Shown here piece after piece: positions 50,036 through 59,709 of a stretch of 64,000 bases of DNA. The translations under genes and the position numbers were made by a program. Numbering within the stretch: the first letter of the stretch is position 1; every line of letters starts with the position of its first letter. Location: the NCBI GenBank assembly GCA_035528905.1, contig DATKXU010000051.1, forward strand, positions 11,810 to 75,809. The letters run 5' to 3'. The notes beneath the pieces were generated by a model that saw nothing but the letters and a program-made list of their open reading frames with translations, was not told the origin of the DNA and ran no database searches. The DNA comes from DATKXU01 sp035528905. Lineage in GTDB: Bacteria > Armatimonadota > UBA5829 > DTJY01.

Positions 50036-52267
50036 CTACGTTGGTGGAAGAATCTTCGGGGTGATGAACATCATCACTTCCGAGTAGTTCTTGCTCTTGC
50101 TGTCATACCTGAACAGTCCCCCGATGATAGGTAGATCTTTGAGGAGCGGAATCCCTGACATCTTCCTGATCTCCTCATTCTTGATCAAACCGCCGATGAC
50201 GATGGTCTCACCATCCTTCACACGGACGGTGCTATCTACATAGCGCCTGGAAATCTCCGGCAGAGCCAATTCAACCCTGGGCAGCTCCTTCCAACCGGTG
50301 ATGACGCTGACCTCGGGATGCAGATCCATGGTGATATAGCCATCCGAGCTGATCCTGCTGATACAGTGCAGTTGCACACCGACTCTGGCGGTCTCAGTCG
50401 TCACGGTAATGCCGCTCTCAGTCTCATCAACGCGGGTGACGTACTTGACCTCATCACCTATGAATATGCTTGCCGGCTTGCCGTCGAGGGTCATTACGTT
50501 CGGGCTGGCCAGTACTTTGCCCTTCCCGGACGAGACTATGGCCTTCAGCTGGCCGGATATATTAAGTCCGCTTCGCGCGATGTGGTGAATCTTGATAGCG
50601 TCATCGGCAGTGCTCCGCGTTTCGGTCAATCGCACGTCGCTCAGGGTGCCGAACTCGCCTCCCCAGTCAATACCGAGGTCCTTAGCTCCAGAGTCGGTGA
50701 TGTCCACTACCCTGGCCTCGATCACGATCTGCTGTTGAGGCACGTCAACCTCTGCAAGGAACTCCTTGGCTTTGGCAATCGCTTCCTGAGCCCCTTGGAG
50801 GATCAGCACTCTCGGCGGCGCCTTCTGAGCTTCCCCTAGTCCCTGGGCGCCGACCGGGGTGCCACCAACCTCTATCGAGACCGCCCCCGAACACTCCAAC
50901 CTGAAGCCCTGATCCGGCCCAATGGAAACCCTCAGGCCTGGAATACATCCCATCAGCAGAGCCGGAAGCTCATTTATGGCCGCGTACTTGACCTCATATG
51001 CCTCCATGGCAGAGGATGCAGCGGCGGCGCGGACTGATTCCTCAATGGCGGACACCATTGCCTTTGCAGCCTCCACGTCGGCCGCACAGCCGGAGAGTAC
51101 GAGGAACGCCGCACCCGTCGGGCCGGACTCCTTCTCCTTGGCCTCGCTGCCCGACGATACCTGCACCATTCCGAATTCTTTCTCCAGCAACTTCCCTAGA
51201 ACCACCGGGTCCGCATACTGGACAAGGGCTACTTCCGTGACTTTCCGGTCAGCCTGGACGCCCCCCGCAGCCAGAGACTTGAGGTTGTCAGCAGTGCCCA
51301 CGGCGTAGGATCCATCCACGTACGCGAACTTGTATCCGCTCAGATTGGTCACCAGTTTCAGCGCCTCTGCGACCGTAACGTCGTTGAGTGAAACGGTGAC
51401 GTTGCCCTTCACATCCGGGCTTGCCACCACGTTGTCACCGCTCTGGACAGCAAGGGCCTTCAATACGTCATGGAGGTCACTTGCTACGAAGTCCAGAGAT
51501 ATGGTCTTGGGCGCCGCTTTCGGAGCGGAACTTGCGGCCGGAGTGCTCCGAACCACCACCGGCCCCGCGCTGGCAACCATGACCGGCTTGCTTTCGACTT
51601 GGAGCGCGGGTTCAAGCTCAACCGAGCCTGGCCCAGAAGCTCTGACCGGTCTCGCCGCAGCAACCATCACCGGCTGCACCGACACGTCCGGTGCACTGAT
51701 CGTCGAAATCGGCCCTGATCCCGCGCTCAGCTCTGTAGGCTTCAAAGCGGTCTTGGCGCTCTTGACAACTGTGACAACACGGGGAGCGACCGCCCCCGCC
51801 TTCTGCACCGTGATAGTTGTCAGGCGCTTGCCATTTTCAAACCGCATGGAATATCGTCTGACGCCGGCCGTAGCGACGGCAATTCGCGCTATCGGAGGCG
51901 AACTCCTATACCAGCAGCACCTAACCATCTTTATGCCGCCGCTGTTGATACTGACCCGCTTCTTCTGCGTCCGGTCCAGATGACCGCGAAGCTCAAACAG
52001 TATGAAGCGCGCCCCGATTCTGCCATCACGTATGGAGAGCGGCCCGCTGCTCGCAACCGTGATCTGCACCGAATCGGCCCGATTGACAATATCCACTTTC
52101 TGGATGGACTGGCGCCCTGCGTACGATGGAACCGCTGAAACGCTTACCACCGTGACCACGGCTACAGCAACCACCACCCAGAGCCTCCACGATAAGGACG
52201 CCCAGCCGGCGCCTGTTTTACTACAATCTGTGGCAAATCTATGCCCGTGCCCCACTTTGAATCGCAT
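50036..52267 (-). CDS. pilQ: Type IV pilus outer-membrane secretin
   Basis: This 743-residue secretin has an N-terminal membrane-targeting segment (VVVAVAVVTVVSVSAVPSYA) and an AMIN domain at about residues 55-150. An Ala/Pro/Val-rich linker follows, then STN and NolW-type N domains (KTISLDFVASDLHDVLKALA) and the C-terminal secretin barrel with VRVKDGETIVIGGLIKNEEI. It forms the outer-membrane gate for the pilus. AGGAGG lies 5 bases before the ATG. The presence of a secretin shows a two-membrane envelope. Confidence 0.95.
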   Translation of the reverse strand: MRFKVGHGHRFATDCSKTGAGWASLSWRLWVVVAVAVVTVVSVSAVPSYAGRQSIQKVDIVNRADSVQITVASSGPLSIRDGRIGARFILFELRGHLDRTQKKRVSINSGGIKMVRCCWYRSSPPIARIAVATAGVRRYSMRFENGKRLTTITVQKAGAVAPRVVTVVKSAKTALKPTELSAGSGPISTISAPDVSVQPVMVAAARPVRASGPGSVELEPALQVESKPVMVASAGPVVVRSTPAASSAPKAAPKTISLDFVASDLHDVLKALAVQSGDNVVASPDVKGNVTVSLNDVTVAEALKLVTNLSGYKFAYVDGSYAVGTADNLKSLAAGGVQADRKVTEVALVQYADPVVLGKLLEKEFGMVQVSSGSEAKEKESGPTGAAFLVLSGCAADVEAAKAMVSAIEESVRAAAASSAMEAYEVKYAAINELPALLMGCIPGLRVSIGPDQGFRLECSGAVSIEVGGTPVGAQGLGEAQKAPPRVLILQGAQEAIAKAKEFLAEVDVPQQQIVIEARVVDITDSGAKDLGIDWGGEFGTLSDVRLTETRSTADDAIKIHHIARSGLNISGQLKAIVSSGKGKVLASPNVMTLDGKPASIFIGDEVKYVTRVDETESGITVTTETARVGVQLHCISRISSDGYITMDLHPEVSVITGWKELPRVELALPEISRRYVDSTVRVKDGETIVIGGLIKNEEIRKMSGIPLLKDLPIIGGLFRYDSKSKNYSEVMMFITPKILPPT

Positions 52268-52329
52268 TGCTACCTCCTAGCTTCGACCAATTCTCTTTGT
52301 GATGAAGCAGCCCCTGACTCAGACGCTGC

Positions 52330-52944
52330 TCAGGTCGTTGTATTGACTCCCAACCGTAGAATAAGGCTCTTGTTGTTGTATCTGAGCCGAACACCAACTC
52401 GCGATATGGACTCAACCATGTACTTTCCATCAATCATCTGGCCCTCACGAACGATATAGCGTGTATTCTCACCCCCTCGGATGATAGCGACTTTCGTGTC
52501 TCCCTCGATGACACCTGTGAGCCGCAACTGCGAAGATGGCTGCTCGGCTGGAGGGGACAGATTGTTCACCTTGATAGCCTCCATCGTCAACGGGGCCATT
52601 CCCACAATCGGCGGAAGCGGCCCTGAACCTACAATAGGACCTAGCGATGAGGTCGCTCTGCTCGACGACTGCGAACTCGCCACCTTAGGGCCCACCTGCG
52701 GCGTAAATGGATCTCTCGCCTTAAGTTCCCCGCCAACGGGCCTCAGCGGCCGACTATCAACTTGAGCCGCTTCTCCAGCCCGGCTGGATGCTGAAGCTTC
52801 CTGCTGCACCTGTGACTGCCGAACTGCGCTGCGCCCGGCTCGGGTGCTCTTACCGACCACCCTGTAGATCCCGACTGCCGCGACAACGGCTATCAAGCAG
52901 CACAGGATTATGAACTGCACCCTCTGGTTCTCATCAAGTCTCAT
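52330..52944 (-). CDS. pilP: Type IV pilus assembly protein PilP-like
   Basis: This 204-residue protein has one N-terminal membrane segment (IILCCLIAVVAAVGIYRVV), a long Ser/Ala/Pro-rich linker and a small C-terminal beta domain. The beta domain contains LRLTGVIEGDTKVAIIRGGE, as in PilP/GspC-type proteins. It connects the inner-membrane PilNO complex to the secretin. It overlaps pilO by the four bases ATGA and is followed by pilQ after 62 bases. Identity rests mainly on position and domain plan. Confidence 0.82.
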   Translation of the reverse strand: MRLDENQRVQFIILCCLIAVVAAVGIYRVVGKSTRAGRSAVRQSQVQQEASASSRAGEAAQVDSRPLRPVGGELKARDPFTPQVGPKVASSQSSSRATSSLGPIVGSGPLPPIVGMAPLTMEAIKVNNLSPPAEQPSSQLRLTGVIEGDTKVAIIRGGENTRYIVREGQMIDGKYMVESISRVGVRLRYNNKSLILRLGVNTTT

Positions 52945-53615
52945 ATCTCACCTCTGCCAGCTCTGGCCGCCGGGGCCGGCTCCGTGTTCCGGGGCGCCCC
53001 CAGCGCTCCGCCCTTCAGGATAAACGCGGTGGTGCTGAGCCGCACAGCCAACATTGGCGGAGTGTTATCAGTGGGCTGCCCCACCGTGCTTATCTGCACA
53101 TCGTTGACTGTAATGATCTTTGGGAAGCAAGTGATGTCCTGCAGAAACCGGACAACATCCCAATACTTGCCGTTGATCTCCATGTCTAAGTCCAGTTTGT
53201 CGTATGGCTCGGGTTTCTTAGGCGGGGGTGCTTTCCGGGCCTCCTTGGGGCTAGCAGTCCGCACAGCGGTCTGCTCCACGGGCCTGGGCCGCACACCGAC
53301 CACGCGCAAGTTGACCTTCTTGCCCAGTTCCTCGACCTGCCGCAGCAGGGTTGGAACATACGCCTTCGTAGACACCCCTTGCTCCAGAGCGCTGAGCGTA
53401 GTCTGCGCATCAACATAGGCCTGCTCGACCGCGCACAGTCGTCTCGCTACCTGCTCACTATCGCTGAGTCTCTTCTGCTTCTCCTCGATCTTGATCGTCA
53501 AGGCATGAACCCTGGAAGATCCCTTGTGATAGGTGAAGCTGCACACGACGAGCAGGACTAACGCCAGTGCGACCAGACAGATCAGCGCCTTTTTGGAAGG
53601 CTTAATTCGTGGCAT
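52941..53615 (-). CDS. pilO: Type IV pilus assembly protein PilO-like
   Basis: This 224-residue bitopic protein has an N-terminal helix (ALICLVALALVLLVVCSFTY), then a coiled coil (about residues 40-85) and a ferredoxin-like periplasmic domain (LDMEINGKYWDVVRFLQDIT). An unusual Pro/Lys linker (KEARKAPPPKKPEPY) splits the periplasmic part. It pairs with PilN in the alignment complex. Its start overlaps pilN by 14 bases and its stop overlaps pilP by 4. Confidence 0.88.
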   Translation of the reverse strand: MPRIKPSKKALICLVALALVLLVVCSFTYHKGSSRVHALTIKIEEKQKRLSDSEQVARRLCAVEQAYVDAQTTLSALEQGVSTKAYVPTLLRQVEELGKKVNLRVVGVRPRPVEQTAVRTASPKEARKAPPPKKPEPYDKLDLDMEINGKYWDVVRFLQDITCFPKIITVNDVQISTVGQPTDNTPPMLAVRLSTTAFILKGGALGAPRNTEPAPAARAGRGEI

Positions 53616-54228
53616 TACCTATCGCGCCCCCTTTCTCCGGTTCGTTTGACTTCATTAGGGCGGCTAGCTGGAATTCTACGCAGTCAACCGCCCTGCCCTC
53701 GCTGTTCTGCGTATAGCTCAAGTCTACACGTTGAAACTCGGGGAACTGGTTCAGCCTCAACATGGTTTCTCCAATGAGCGCCTGGCTCGTGGATATGCCG
53801 CGCACATTGACCGTCGCTGGCGGTGCAGGCTGGTTGTTCGAAGGACCTGGACCTGTAACCGCAGCCCGGGTTGTCGTTACCGAGTTGAGCCAGGTATTGG
53901 CCGGCATGCTTCGAGCCAGATCCTGGAGGACGCTATACCATACCAGCGTCTGCTCCCTGGAATCAGCGAGTAAGATTAGCCGCGGCTGCAATTTCGCGAT
54001 CTCGCCCTCACACTGACGTATCTTGTCCACAGTGGGCTGGATCTTGACCAGCTTTCGGTCTAGGGACTCCATTTGCCGCGCCGCGCTGAACCCTCGAGTT
54101 GTCATAAAGCCCAATAGGAAAAGGATGACCACCAGCTCACTGATGATCACGAGAAGCGTGACGCATATGAGCTTCTCAAGCTTTTTCCTCTCGGCCCCGC
54201 GGATTGCGATCATGTTGATTGATGGCAT
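53602..54228 (-). CDS. pilN: Type IV pilus assembly protein PilN-like
   Basis: This 208-residue bitopic protein begins MPSINMIAIRGAERKKLEKL. The conserved N-terminal INxI-like segment binds PilM, and is followed by a membrane helix (VIISELVVILFLLGFM), a coiled coil and a periplasmic domain (NTWLNSVTTTRAAVTGPG). The start is ATG at 54228, with AAGGAAGG 7 bases upstream. It lies 49 bases after pilM. Confidence 0.9.
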   Translation of the reverse strand: MPSINMIAIRGAERKKLEKLICVTLLVIISELVVILFLLGFMTTRGFSAARQMESLDRKLVKIQPTVDKIRQCEGEIAKLQPRLILLADSREQTLVWYSVLQDLARSMPANTWLNSVTTTRAAVTGPGPSNNQPAPPATVNVRGISTSQALIGETMLRLNQFPEFQRVDLSYTQNSEGRAVDCVEFQLAALMKSNEPEKGGAIGNATN

Positions 54229-54277
54229 CGTTCTTCCTTCCTTTTCGTATGTCCGTCGCTCAAGCAAGGCCTGTAAA

Positions 54278-55399
54278 TCAGGCGGCTGCAAGCATCTGCG
54301 CCTGCGCGCGCATCTCCTTCACGGCCAAACCAAATGCCACCGCAAGAAGCGGGATGTCCTCCTCATTGAGTCCGGCCTCGGGCGACAACTGGATTAGATC
54401 ACCGAGCGCCGGATTTCCCACGCTGACGCCGATATTCAGCCGATTGCTCGTATAGGCCGCCACGCCCCCTAGCCTCGCCGCCCCGCCAGTCAGGATGATC
54501 CTATCTACAGTCGCGTCCGCAGCCCCATCGGGAAGCTGCGACTGTAAGTAGTTCACAGAACGCCGAACCTCTCGCAGCATCTCGTCCACAAGCGATTGAA
54601 CCGTCTTCAGGCCCGGGTCACCCGTAGAGCCTGCCGGCACGTCCACAAGTTCACTGAGATCGAAGCCATGCTTCCGCTGCTCCGCCTCGTCCTCCGTGCA
54701 GTTTTCCGCGCTCTTGATAGCGTTGGTAAGGCTGGCCCCGGCGATTGGCACTGTTCGGGTCAGCGCGAGATTGCCTTTGCATACAAGATTGATCTCCGTA
54801 TGGCTCGCACCCATGTCCAGCAGGGCAACCGTGCTGTCCAGAAAACTTCGGTCTGGATTGTACTCCAGCAAAGCCCTGAACGTAGCAAAAGCTTCCACAT
54901 CCACCGCAAGAGGCTCTAGACCAGCCTGCTCCAGTACGCCAACCCTACTCTCGACCATGGCCTTGGGAGCGGCCACGAGCATTACCTTCATCTGGCCCGC
55001 CTCTTCGCCGTCCCCGAGAATCTCAAACTCCACGACGCTGTCTTCCATGGACGTTGAGATGAACTTGCCGGCCTCAAAATGTATGGACTTGCGGAGAACC
55101 TGTTCGGCCATCCTGGGAAGCTGGACATGCCGCACAAGTACCCCCGGACCAGCGATGGCTACTATTCCACTTGAGGCTTTGATACCCGCGGAACGCATAG
55201 CGAACTGGACCGCTCCTGCCACCCCAGGTATGTCGGTTACAGTCCCTTCCCTGACGGAATCGGGAGGCGTCGGACATATGGTGACATGAGGTACCACAAA
55301 TCCCTGCCTCGACGCCTCGGCATGTGCGATCTTGATACTGCTAGTGCCGATATCAACCCCTACTATGCCCTCGTTCGCAAGCAGGCGCGAGAATACCAC
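54278..55399 (-). CDS. pilM: Type IV pilus assembly ATPase-like protein PilM
   Basis: This 373-residue actin-like cytoplasmic protein has GIVGVDIGTSSIKIAHAEA (phosphate 1 loop), ALLDMGASHTEINLVCKG (phosphate 2) and ILTGGAARLGGVAAYTS (adenosine loop). It binds nucleotide and PilN at the inner face of the membrane. I start at the GTG at 55399, with AAGGAGG 7 bases upstream; a TTG at 55423 overlaps that ribosome site. It is the first gene of the pilus operon. Confidence 0.93.
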   Translation of the reverse strand: MVFSRLLANEGIVGVDIGTSSIKIAHAEASRQGFVVPHVTICPTPPDSVREGTVTDIPGVAGAVQFAMRSAGIKASSGIVAIAGPGVLVRHVQLPRMAEQVLRKSIHFEAGKFISTSMEDSVVEFEILGDGEEAGQMKVMLVAAPKAMVESRVGVLEQAGLEPLAVDVEAFATFRALLEYNPDRSFLDSTVALLDMGASHTEINLVCKGNLALTRTVPIAGASLTNAIKSAENCTEDEAEQRKHGFDLSELVDVPAGSTGDPGLKTVQSLVDEMLREVRRSVNYLQSQLPDGAADATVDRIILTGGAARLGGVAAYTSNRLNIGVSVGNPALGDLIQLSPEAGLNEEDIPLLAVAFGLAVKEMRAQAQMLAAA

Positions 55400-55829
55400 T
55401 GGATTGCCTCCTTTGTGAGCCAACTAGACTTCGGGATTGTCGAGTGAGGAGCAAGAACGTGACGGGCCGCGGCATATCGGTGCGTCCGCGAAGAGTAGGA
55501 TTGTCACGAAGAAAGCCCAGAAGCAGGTCTGCCCCTCCGTCTTCGTTACCCCGTATTTAATTATCGTCCCAGATCGGAAAAGATGGAGGGCTATTTCAGA
55601 AAATCAAGAAGAACTACGGGGTTCGACCTCCAGGGACAGCAAATCTTGCTCACGCAGCCAAGGCGTCTCCGGTTTTCATAGGAGGCAATAGCTCGCCCAA
55701 GGCCCAACATAGCGCTGAAGGGCACATGCCGCCTACTGTACGCGTGTCGGAATCCTGGTTTTGTGTTATGATGGAGGAACGCAGACAATGGGCGTCGAAT
55801 TCAGTCCTGATCCTTAGGCGGGGTGACCG
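55400..55829. other. Divergent intergenic region between pilM and pheA
   Basis: These 430 bases should hold the promoter of the pilus operon (minus) and of pheA (plus). TATGAT near 55770 could be a -10 for pheA, with no good -35. I see no gene, no GEMM aptamer and no strong terminator here. An AT-rich spot (TAATTAAATA on the minus strand, near 55560) could belong to the pilM promoter. Confidence 0.35.
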
Positions 55830-56894
55830 ATGGACATCCATAAGCTGAGAGAAGAGATTGATCAGATTGACCGGGAGGTCCTGGAGCTTCTGAACAAGCG
55901 GGCCGGGATCGCGCGCGAGATCGGCATGCAGAAGCAGAGAACGAAAAAGACGTTCTTTGTGCCGGAGCGGGAAAGCCAAGTCCTGGGCAGGCTGGCAGAT
56001 GCAAACAAAGGGCCTCTCTCGGACACTTCCGTGCGTGCGATCTATCGCGAGATTATCTCCGCCTCGCGCGCGCTCGAGGAGCCGATCACGATCGCTTACT
56101 GGGGCCCGCCGGCCACGAATACCCACATGGCGAGCATACGGAAGTTCGGCTCGTCCTGCAACTTCATCCCTGTGGACACAATCCCGGATGTCTTCAGCGA
56201 GGTAGAGAGGGAACGCGCCAATTACGGCGTCGTACCTATTGAAAACTCGACCGAGGGCGTGATAAACCACACCCTGGACACCTTTCTTGCCTCGAATCTG
56301 AGAATCTGCTCGGAAATCTATCTGCCGATCACGCACAACCTGCTCTCGCAGGCGGCAACGCTGGCTGAGATCAAGCGTGTGTACTCCATCCCGACGGCGG
56401 CCGCGCAGTGCCGGAACTGGCTCCGCACCAACCTCCCAAACGTGGAGATCGTTGATGTCTCAACGACTGCTAAGGGGGCTCAGCTCTGCACGCAGGAGCC
56501 GACATCCGCCGCCATCGCCACTGCCCTGGCCGCCGAAATTTACGCCTTGGACATCCTGGCGGAGCACATTGAGGATAACCCTCAGAACCGGACTCGCTTC
56601 CTTGTGGTCGGGTATACGGAGCCGACTCCAAGCGGGAAAGACAAGACCTCGGTCATGTTCTCAGTCCCCCACAAGGCCGGAGCGCTTTACAAGGCATTGA
56701 GCGTATTCGAGAAGTACGACATCAACCTGGCAATGATCGAATCACGGCCGACGAAGCTCACCCCCTGGGAGTATGTCTTCTTCATCGACTGCCAGGGCCA
56801 TGCGAAGGACCAGCCGATACAGAAGGCGCTGGCTGCCCTGAAGGAGCACACTCTATTCGTGACCGTGCTGGGGTCGTACCCGGAAGCAGAGTGA
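55830..56894 (+). CDS. pheA: Bifunctional chorismate mutase / prephenate dehydratase
   Basis: This 354-residue P-protein starts with an AroQ-type chorismate mutase at about residues 1-85 (LREEIDQIDREVLELLNKRA). The prephenate dehydratase domain (about 90-265) has PIENSTEGVINHTLD and the catalytic TRF in QNRTRFLVVG. A C-terminal ACT domain has AGALYKALSVFEKYDINLAM followed by IESRP, the phenylalanine-binding signature. It makes phenylpyruvate for phenylalanine synthesis and should be feedback-inhibited by Phe. GGGGTG precedes the ATG. It is a single gene. Confidence 0.95.
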   Translation: MDIHKLREEIDQIDREVLELLNKRAGIAREIGMQKQRTKKTFFVPERESQVLGRLADANKGPLSDTSVRAIYREIISASRALEEPITIAYWGPPATNTHMASIRKFGSSCNFIPVDTIPDVFSEVERERANYGVVPIENSTEGVINHTLDTFLASNLRICSEIYLPITHNLLSQAATLAEIKRVYSIPTAAAQCRNWLRTNLPNVEIVDVSTTAKGAQLCTQEPTSAAIATALAAEIYALDILAEHIEDNPQNRTRFLVVGYTEPTPSGKDKTSVMFSVPHKAGALYKALSVFEKYDINLAMIESRPTKLTPWEYVFFIDCQGHAKDQPIQKALAALKEHTLFVTVLGSYPEAE

Positions 56895-57017
56895 GTCTAT
56901 CGGGGATTTCGGATTGTGGGTTTGGGATCCAGGGATCCAGGGTTCAGTCTCCGAGGTTTTAGCCTGCTTGCCTTACAGCCTCCCTGTCTGCAATCCAGTA
57001 ATCCCACTGAACACGGA

Positions 57018-57048
57018 AGGCCGGCCTGATGTGTCATCAGACCGGCCT
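57018..57048. terminator. Bidirectional hairpin between pheA and the CNNM gene
   Basis: AGGCCGGcCTGATG (57018-57031) and CATCAGaCCGGCCT (57035-57048) pair over 13 of 14 positions with a TGT loop. It lies between convergent genes. No long T run is seen. Confidence 0.6.
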
Positions 57049-57077
57049 CTTAACCACAGGCCATTGCGGAGCGTAGG

Positions 57078-58460
57078 TTATTCCTCGACCTCGGTCTCTG
57101 CTTTTTCCAGGAGCGTGCGCTCCTCCCTCTTTATGATCTTGACCTTCTCGATGCGGCGGCCATCGGTCTTTTCCACCACGAGATCCAGAACGCCGTACTC
57201 GATCGTCTCGCCCTGCTCAGGCTGCCTCCCTAGAAGCCCGAACACAAGGCCGCCGATGGTGTCGAACTCCTCCTCCGGGAGAGTCAGGTCCATCTGCTCG
57301 TTTATCTCATCTATGGGCGTGCGGGCGTCCACAACCATGGTGTTCTCGTCTATGATCTCGACCAGCGGCCCCTCGACGTCGTACTCGTCCATGATGTCCC
57401 CGACGATCTCCTCCAGCAGGTCTTCGATGGTTACCAGGCCGGCTGTCCCGCCGTACTCGTCCACCACAATTGCCATCTGGACCTTGCTCCGCTTGAACTC
57501 CGCAAGCAGCTCATCCACCTTCTTGTTTTCGGGGATGACGTATGGAGGCCGCATCAGCTCGCGTATGGTCACCTCCCGGCCGTTCTCGTGAAGAGCCCGG
57601 AGGAGATCCTTCGCATGGACAACGCCCGCGATGTTGTCAATGCTCTCTTCATAGACCGGAATCCTCGAATGTCCGGCCTTCATGATGACGTCCAGAAGCT
57701 CATCAATGTTGGAGTTGACCTCCACGGCCCTTATGTCAGTGCGGGGAACCATAACCTTTCTGACAACAGTGTCCGTGAACTCGAAGATGGAGTGGATCAT
57801 CTCCTTCTCCTCTTCTTCGAGGACGCCCTCTTCCTCGCCGGCTTCCACAAGCATCTTCAATTCCTCTTCCGTAAGGATCGGCGGCGCGAAGCTGGCAGTG
57901 CCGCCGAACGGCCTGACCAGAGCGTTGCTCGTCCACGTTATGAGCTTCACGAAAGGCGAGGTAACATATGAGAGGAACATCAGCGGGCCTGCGGACCACA
58001 AAGCGATCCGCTCTGCGTGTTGCAAGGCCAAGCTCTTAGGGGAAATCTCGCCGATCACCAAGCTCAGGAAGCCGATGACCAGCGTGACCGCGACGACCGC
58101 GATTATGCCGGCATTCCCCGCGATGATGCCGATAGGTATTCGCTGGAACAGATCGCCGAGGGGCTTCCCCAGCGTCACTGCGCCTGCAGCGGATGCGAAG
58201 AAACCGACCAGTGTCACACCTATTTGAACCGTCGCCAGGAACCTCGTAGGATCCTCAAGCAGCCTCTGGACGGTCCTCGCGCGGGGCACGCCTTCCTCAA
58301 CCAATTGCCTTATTCTCGTCTTCCGCACCGATACGAGCGCGATCTCCGCCATGGCGAAGAAAGCATTCAACAGTATCAGCACGCCTATAAGCAATAAGCT
58401 CCAGGGTATCCCGACAGACACGATTTGCAGCAAACTGTTTGGGTCACTCTCAGTATCCAA
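57078..58460 (-). CDS. CNNM/CorC-type membrane protein with CBS domains
   Basis: This 460-residue protein has a DUF21/CNNM transmembrane domain (about residues 15-200; LLIGVLILLNAFFAMAEIAL). Paired CBS domains follow (about 220-340; VMVPRTDIRAVEVNSNIDEL and VVDEYGGTAGLVTIEDLLEE), and a C-terminal CorC_HlyC domain (about 355-440). The family handles magnesium or other divalent cations; older names call it hemolysin C. The start is probably TTG at 58460, with GGGGGTG upstream, only three bases after the dgkA-PAP2 stop. It is the last gene of the rpsU-led block. Confidence 0.9.
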   Translation of the reverse strand: MDTESDPNSLLQIVSVGIPWSLLLIGVLILLNAFFAMAEIALVSVRKTRIRQLVEEGVPRARTVQRLLEDPTRFLATVQIGVTLVGFFASAAGAVTLGKPLGDLFQRIPIGIIAGNAGIIAVVAVTLVIGFLSLVIGEISPKSLALQHAERIALWSAGPLMFLSYVTSPFVKLITWTSNALVRPFGGTASFAPPILTEEELKMLVEAGEEEGVLEEEEKEMIHSIFEFTDTVVRKVMVPRTDIRAVEVNSNIDELLDVIMKAGHSRIPVYEESIDNIAGVVHAKDLLRALHENGREVTIRELMRPPYVIPENKKVDELLAEFKRSKVQMAIVVDEYGGTAGLVTIEDLLEEIVGDIMDEYDVEGPLVEIIDENTMVVDARTPIDEINEQMDLTLPEEEFDTIGGLVFGLLGRQPEQGETIEYGVLDLVVEKTDGRRIEKVKIIKREERTLLEKAETEVEE

Positions 58461-58463
58461 TAA

Positions 58464-59279
58464 TCAAAACACCCCCAAGTGCACGGGTAGGAGACGTGCC
58501 AACGTATCCCAGAGACCAGGGAACCAGTACACGGCGGCAGTCAGCAGCATCGCCAGCAGCGCTCCCGTAATCACCTCTTGTATGGAATGTATCTTTGCCT
58601 GCACACGGCTCTGGGCGATGAGAAGAGCCATCAGAATACCGACGATAAACGCGATGCCGTTTCTGGAAACAAACAGGATGGTGGCAGCCAGGAAGAAACC
58701 TGCCGCCGCATGGCCGCTCACGATGCCGCCCTTCAGCAGCCTGCCGCGAGTGCCGAGGACTTTCACTATCGTGACTGCCACGAGCAGGACTACGCCCGTC
58801 ACCATGACCTTCATCCAAATGTCCGGATCCTCTGGACGTACCCCGGCAAACGATCCCAGGCTGGTGTCGCCCCCAATAGACAGCATTATGCCCACCAGGA
58901 TCGCCGTCACCGTAGCAATTAGTACCGCACCGGCAGCCGCGTCTTTTGCAAACTTGGCCAGCGGATGGTACGTTTGCGTCACCATGTCCACCACAGCCTC
59001 GATAGCAGTATTGAACATCTCCGCGATCAGCACCAGCGAGACGACGAACATTATGATCAGAATGTCCCGCTTGCTTAGATCGTAGAGAAGGGCGACGAGA
59101 AGCACGAGCACCATGGTGACGAAGTGGAACCGCATGTGCTTCTGCGTGCGGAATACGTCAAGTATGCCGTCTATCGCATACTTGAAGCTCTCCATCGCCG
59201 ACTTCGGACGGACCGGGGGCTTCAACTTCTCGTAGTCATGGATCTCAGGTTCTTCAGTTTCCTCAAGTTGCTTTTCCAT
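58464..59279 (-). CDS. Diacylglycerol/undecaprenol kinase fused to PAP2 phosphatase
   Basis: This is a 271-residue membrane protein. Residues about 28-150 match DgkA-type kinases (SFKYAIDGILDVFRTQKHMR, and MFNTAIEAVVDM with the catalytic Glu). Residues about 165-260 look like a PAP2 phosphatase with GGIVSGHAAAGFF (the SGH motif) and QSRVQAKIHSIQEVITGALL (the SRxxxxxH motif). A kinase and a phosphatase acting on a polyprenyl or diacylglycerol lipid are thus joined in one chain. The ATG at 59279 lies within the end of ybeY, overlapping by 17 bases. Confidence 0.88.
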   Translation of the reverse strand: MEKQLEETEEPEIHDYEKLKPPVRPKSAMESFKYAIDGILDVFRTQKHMRFHFVTMVLVLLVALLYDLSKRDILIIMFVVSLVLIAEMFNTAIEAVVDMVTQTYHPLAKFAKDAAAGAVLIATVTAILVGIMLSIGGDTSLGSFAGVRPEDPDIWMKVMVTGVVLLVAVTIVKVLGTRGRLLKGGIVSGHAAAGFFLAATILFVSRNGIAFIVGILMALLIAQSRVQAKIHSIQEVITGALLAMLLTAAVYWFPGLWDTLARLLPVHLGVF

Positions 59280-59709
59280 CTTCCACCCTGCCCAGGATTG
59301 TGCTCTCGCGCTCGCGCATTTCGGCCCCTCCGGCCTCTGTCTCATCATCGTACCCGAAGAGGTGGAGAACGCCGTGTACCGCGAGCAGGTCAAGCTCGTC
59401 AGCCATAGCATGTCCTCTTTCGGCGGCCTGCCTCTTCGCTGTCTCCACGGAGATCACAACATCCCCAAGAGCCAGCGGGCCTGCATCCGCTCGTATGGGT
59501 TCGCCTTCGAGCTGACTGAAAGCCAGCACATCCGTCGGGCTATCAACCCCTCTATACTTGCGATTCAGCCCACGTATGTAGTCGTCGCTTGCGAGAACAA
59601 TACTAATTTCGGCACGTTGTGCAAAATGCTCAGCCTGCAGACAGTTTTTGACGGCTTCGGCCAGTCTTTTCTGGTCCACCTGCTCCTGCTGCAAGTTCCT
59701 TACCAGCAC
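59263..59709 (-). CDS. ybeY: rRNA maturation endoribonuclease YbeY
   Basis: This is a 148-residue protein if it begins at the GTG at 59709 (VLVRNLQQEQVDQKRLAEAV); a longer form from 59772 is open but adds an Arg-rich tail inside pgpH. The zinc site is HGVLHLFGYDD. The usual motif is HGxLHLxGYDH, so the third ligand His is replaced by Asp. It acts in 16S rRNA 3' end maturation and ribosome quality control. It overlaps pgpH by 80 bases and dgkA by 17. Confidence 0.88.
   Translation of the reverse strand: MLVRNLQQEQVDQKRLAEAVKNCLQAEHFAQRAEISIVLASDDYIRGLNRKYRGVDSPTDVLAFSQLEGEPIRADAGPLALGDVVISVETAKRQAAERGHAMADELDLLAVHGVLHLFGYDDETEAGGAEMRERESTILGRVEDGKAT

Noticed and set aside
55400..55829. Small genes or a GEMM aptamer upstream of pilM
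   Set aside because: Open frames here lack ribosome sites and coding character, and no strand shows the GEMM core motifs.
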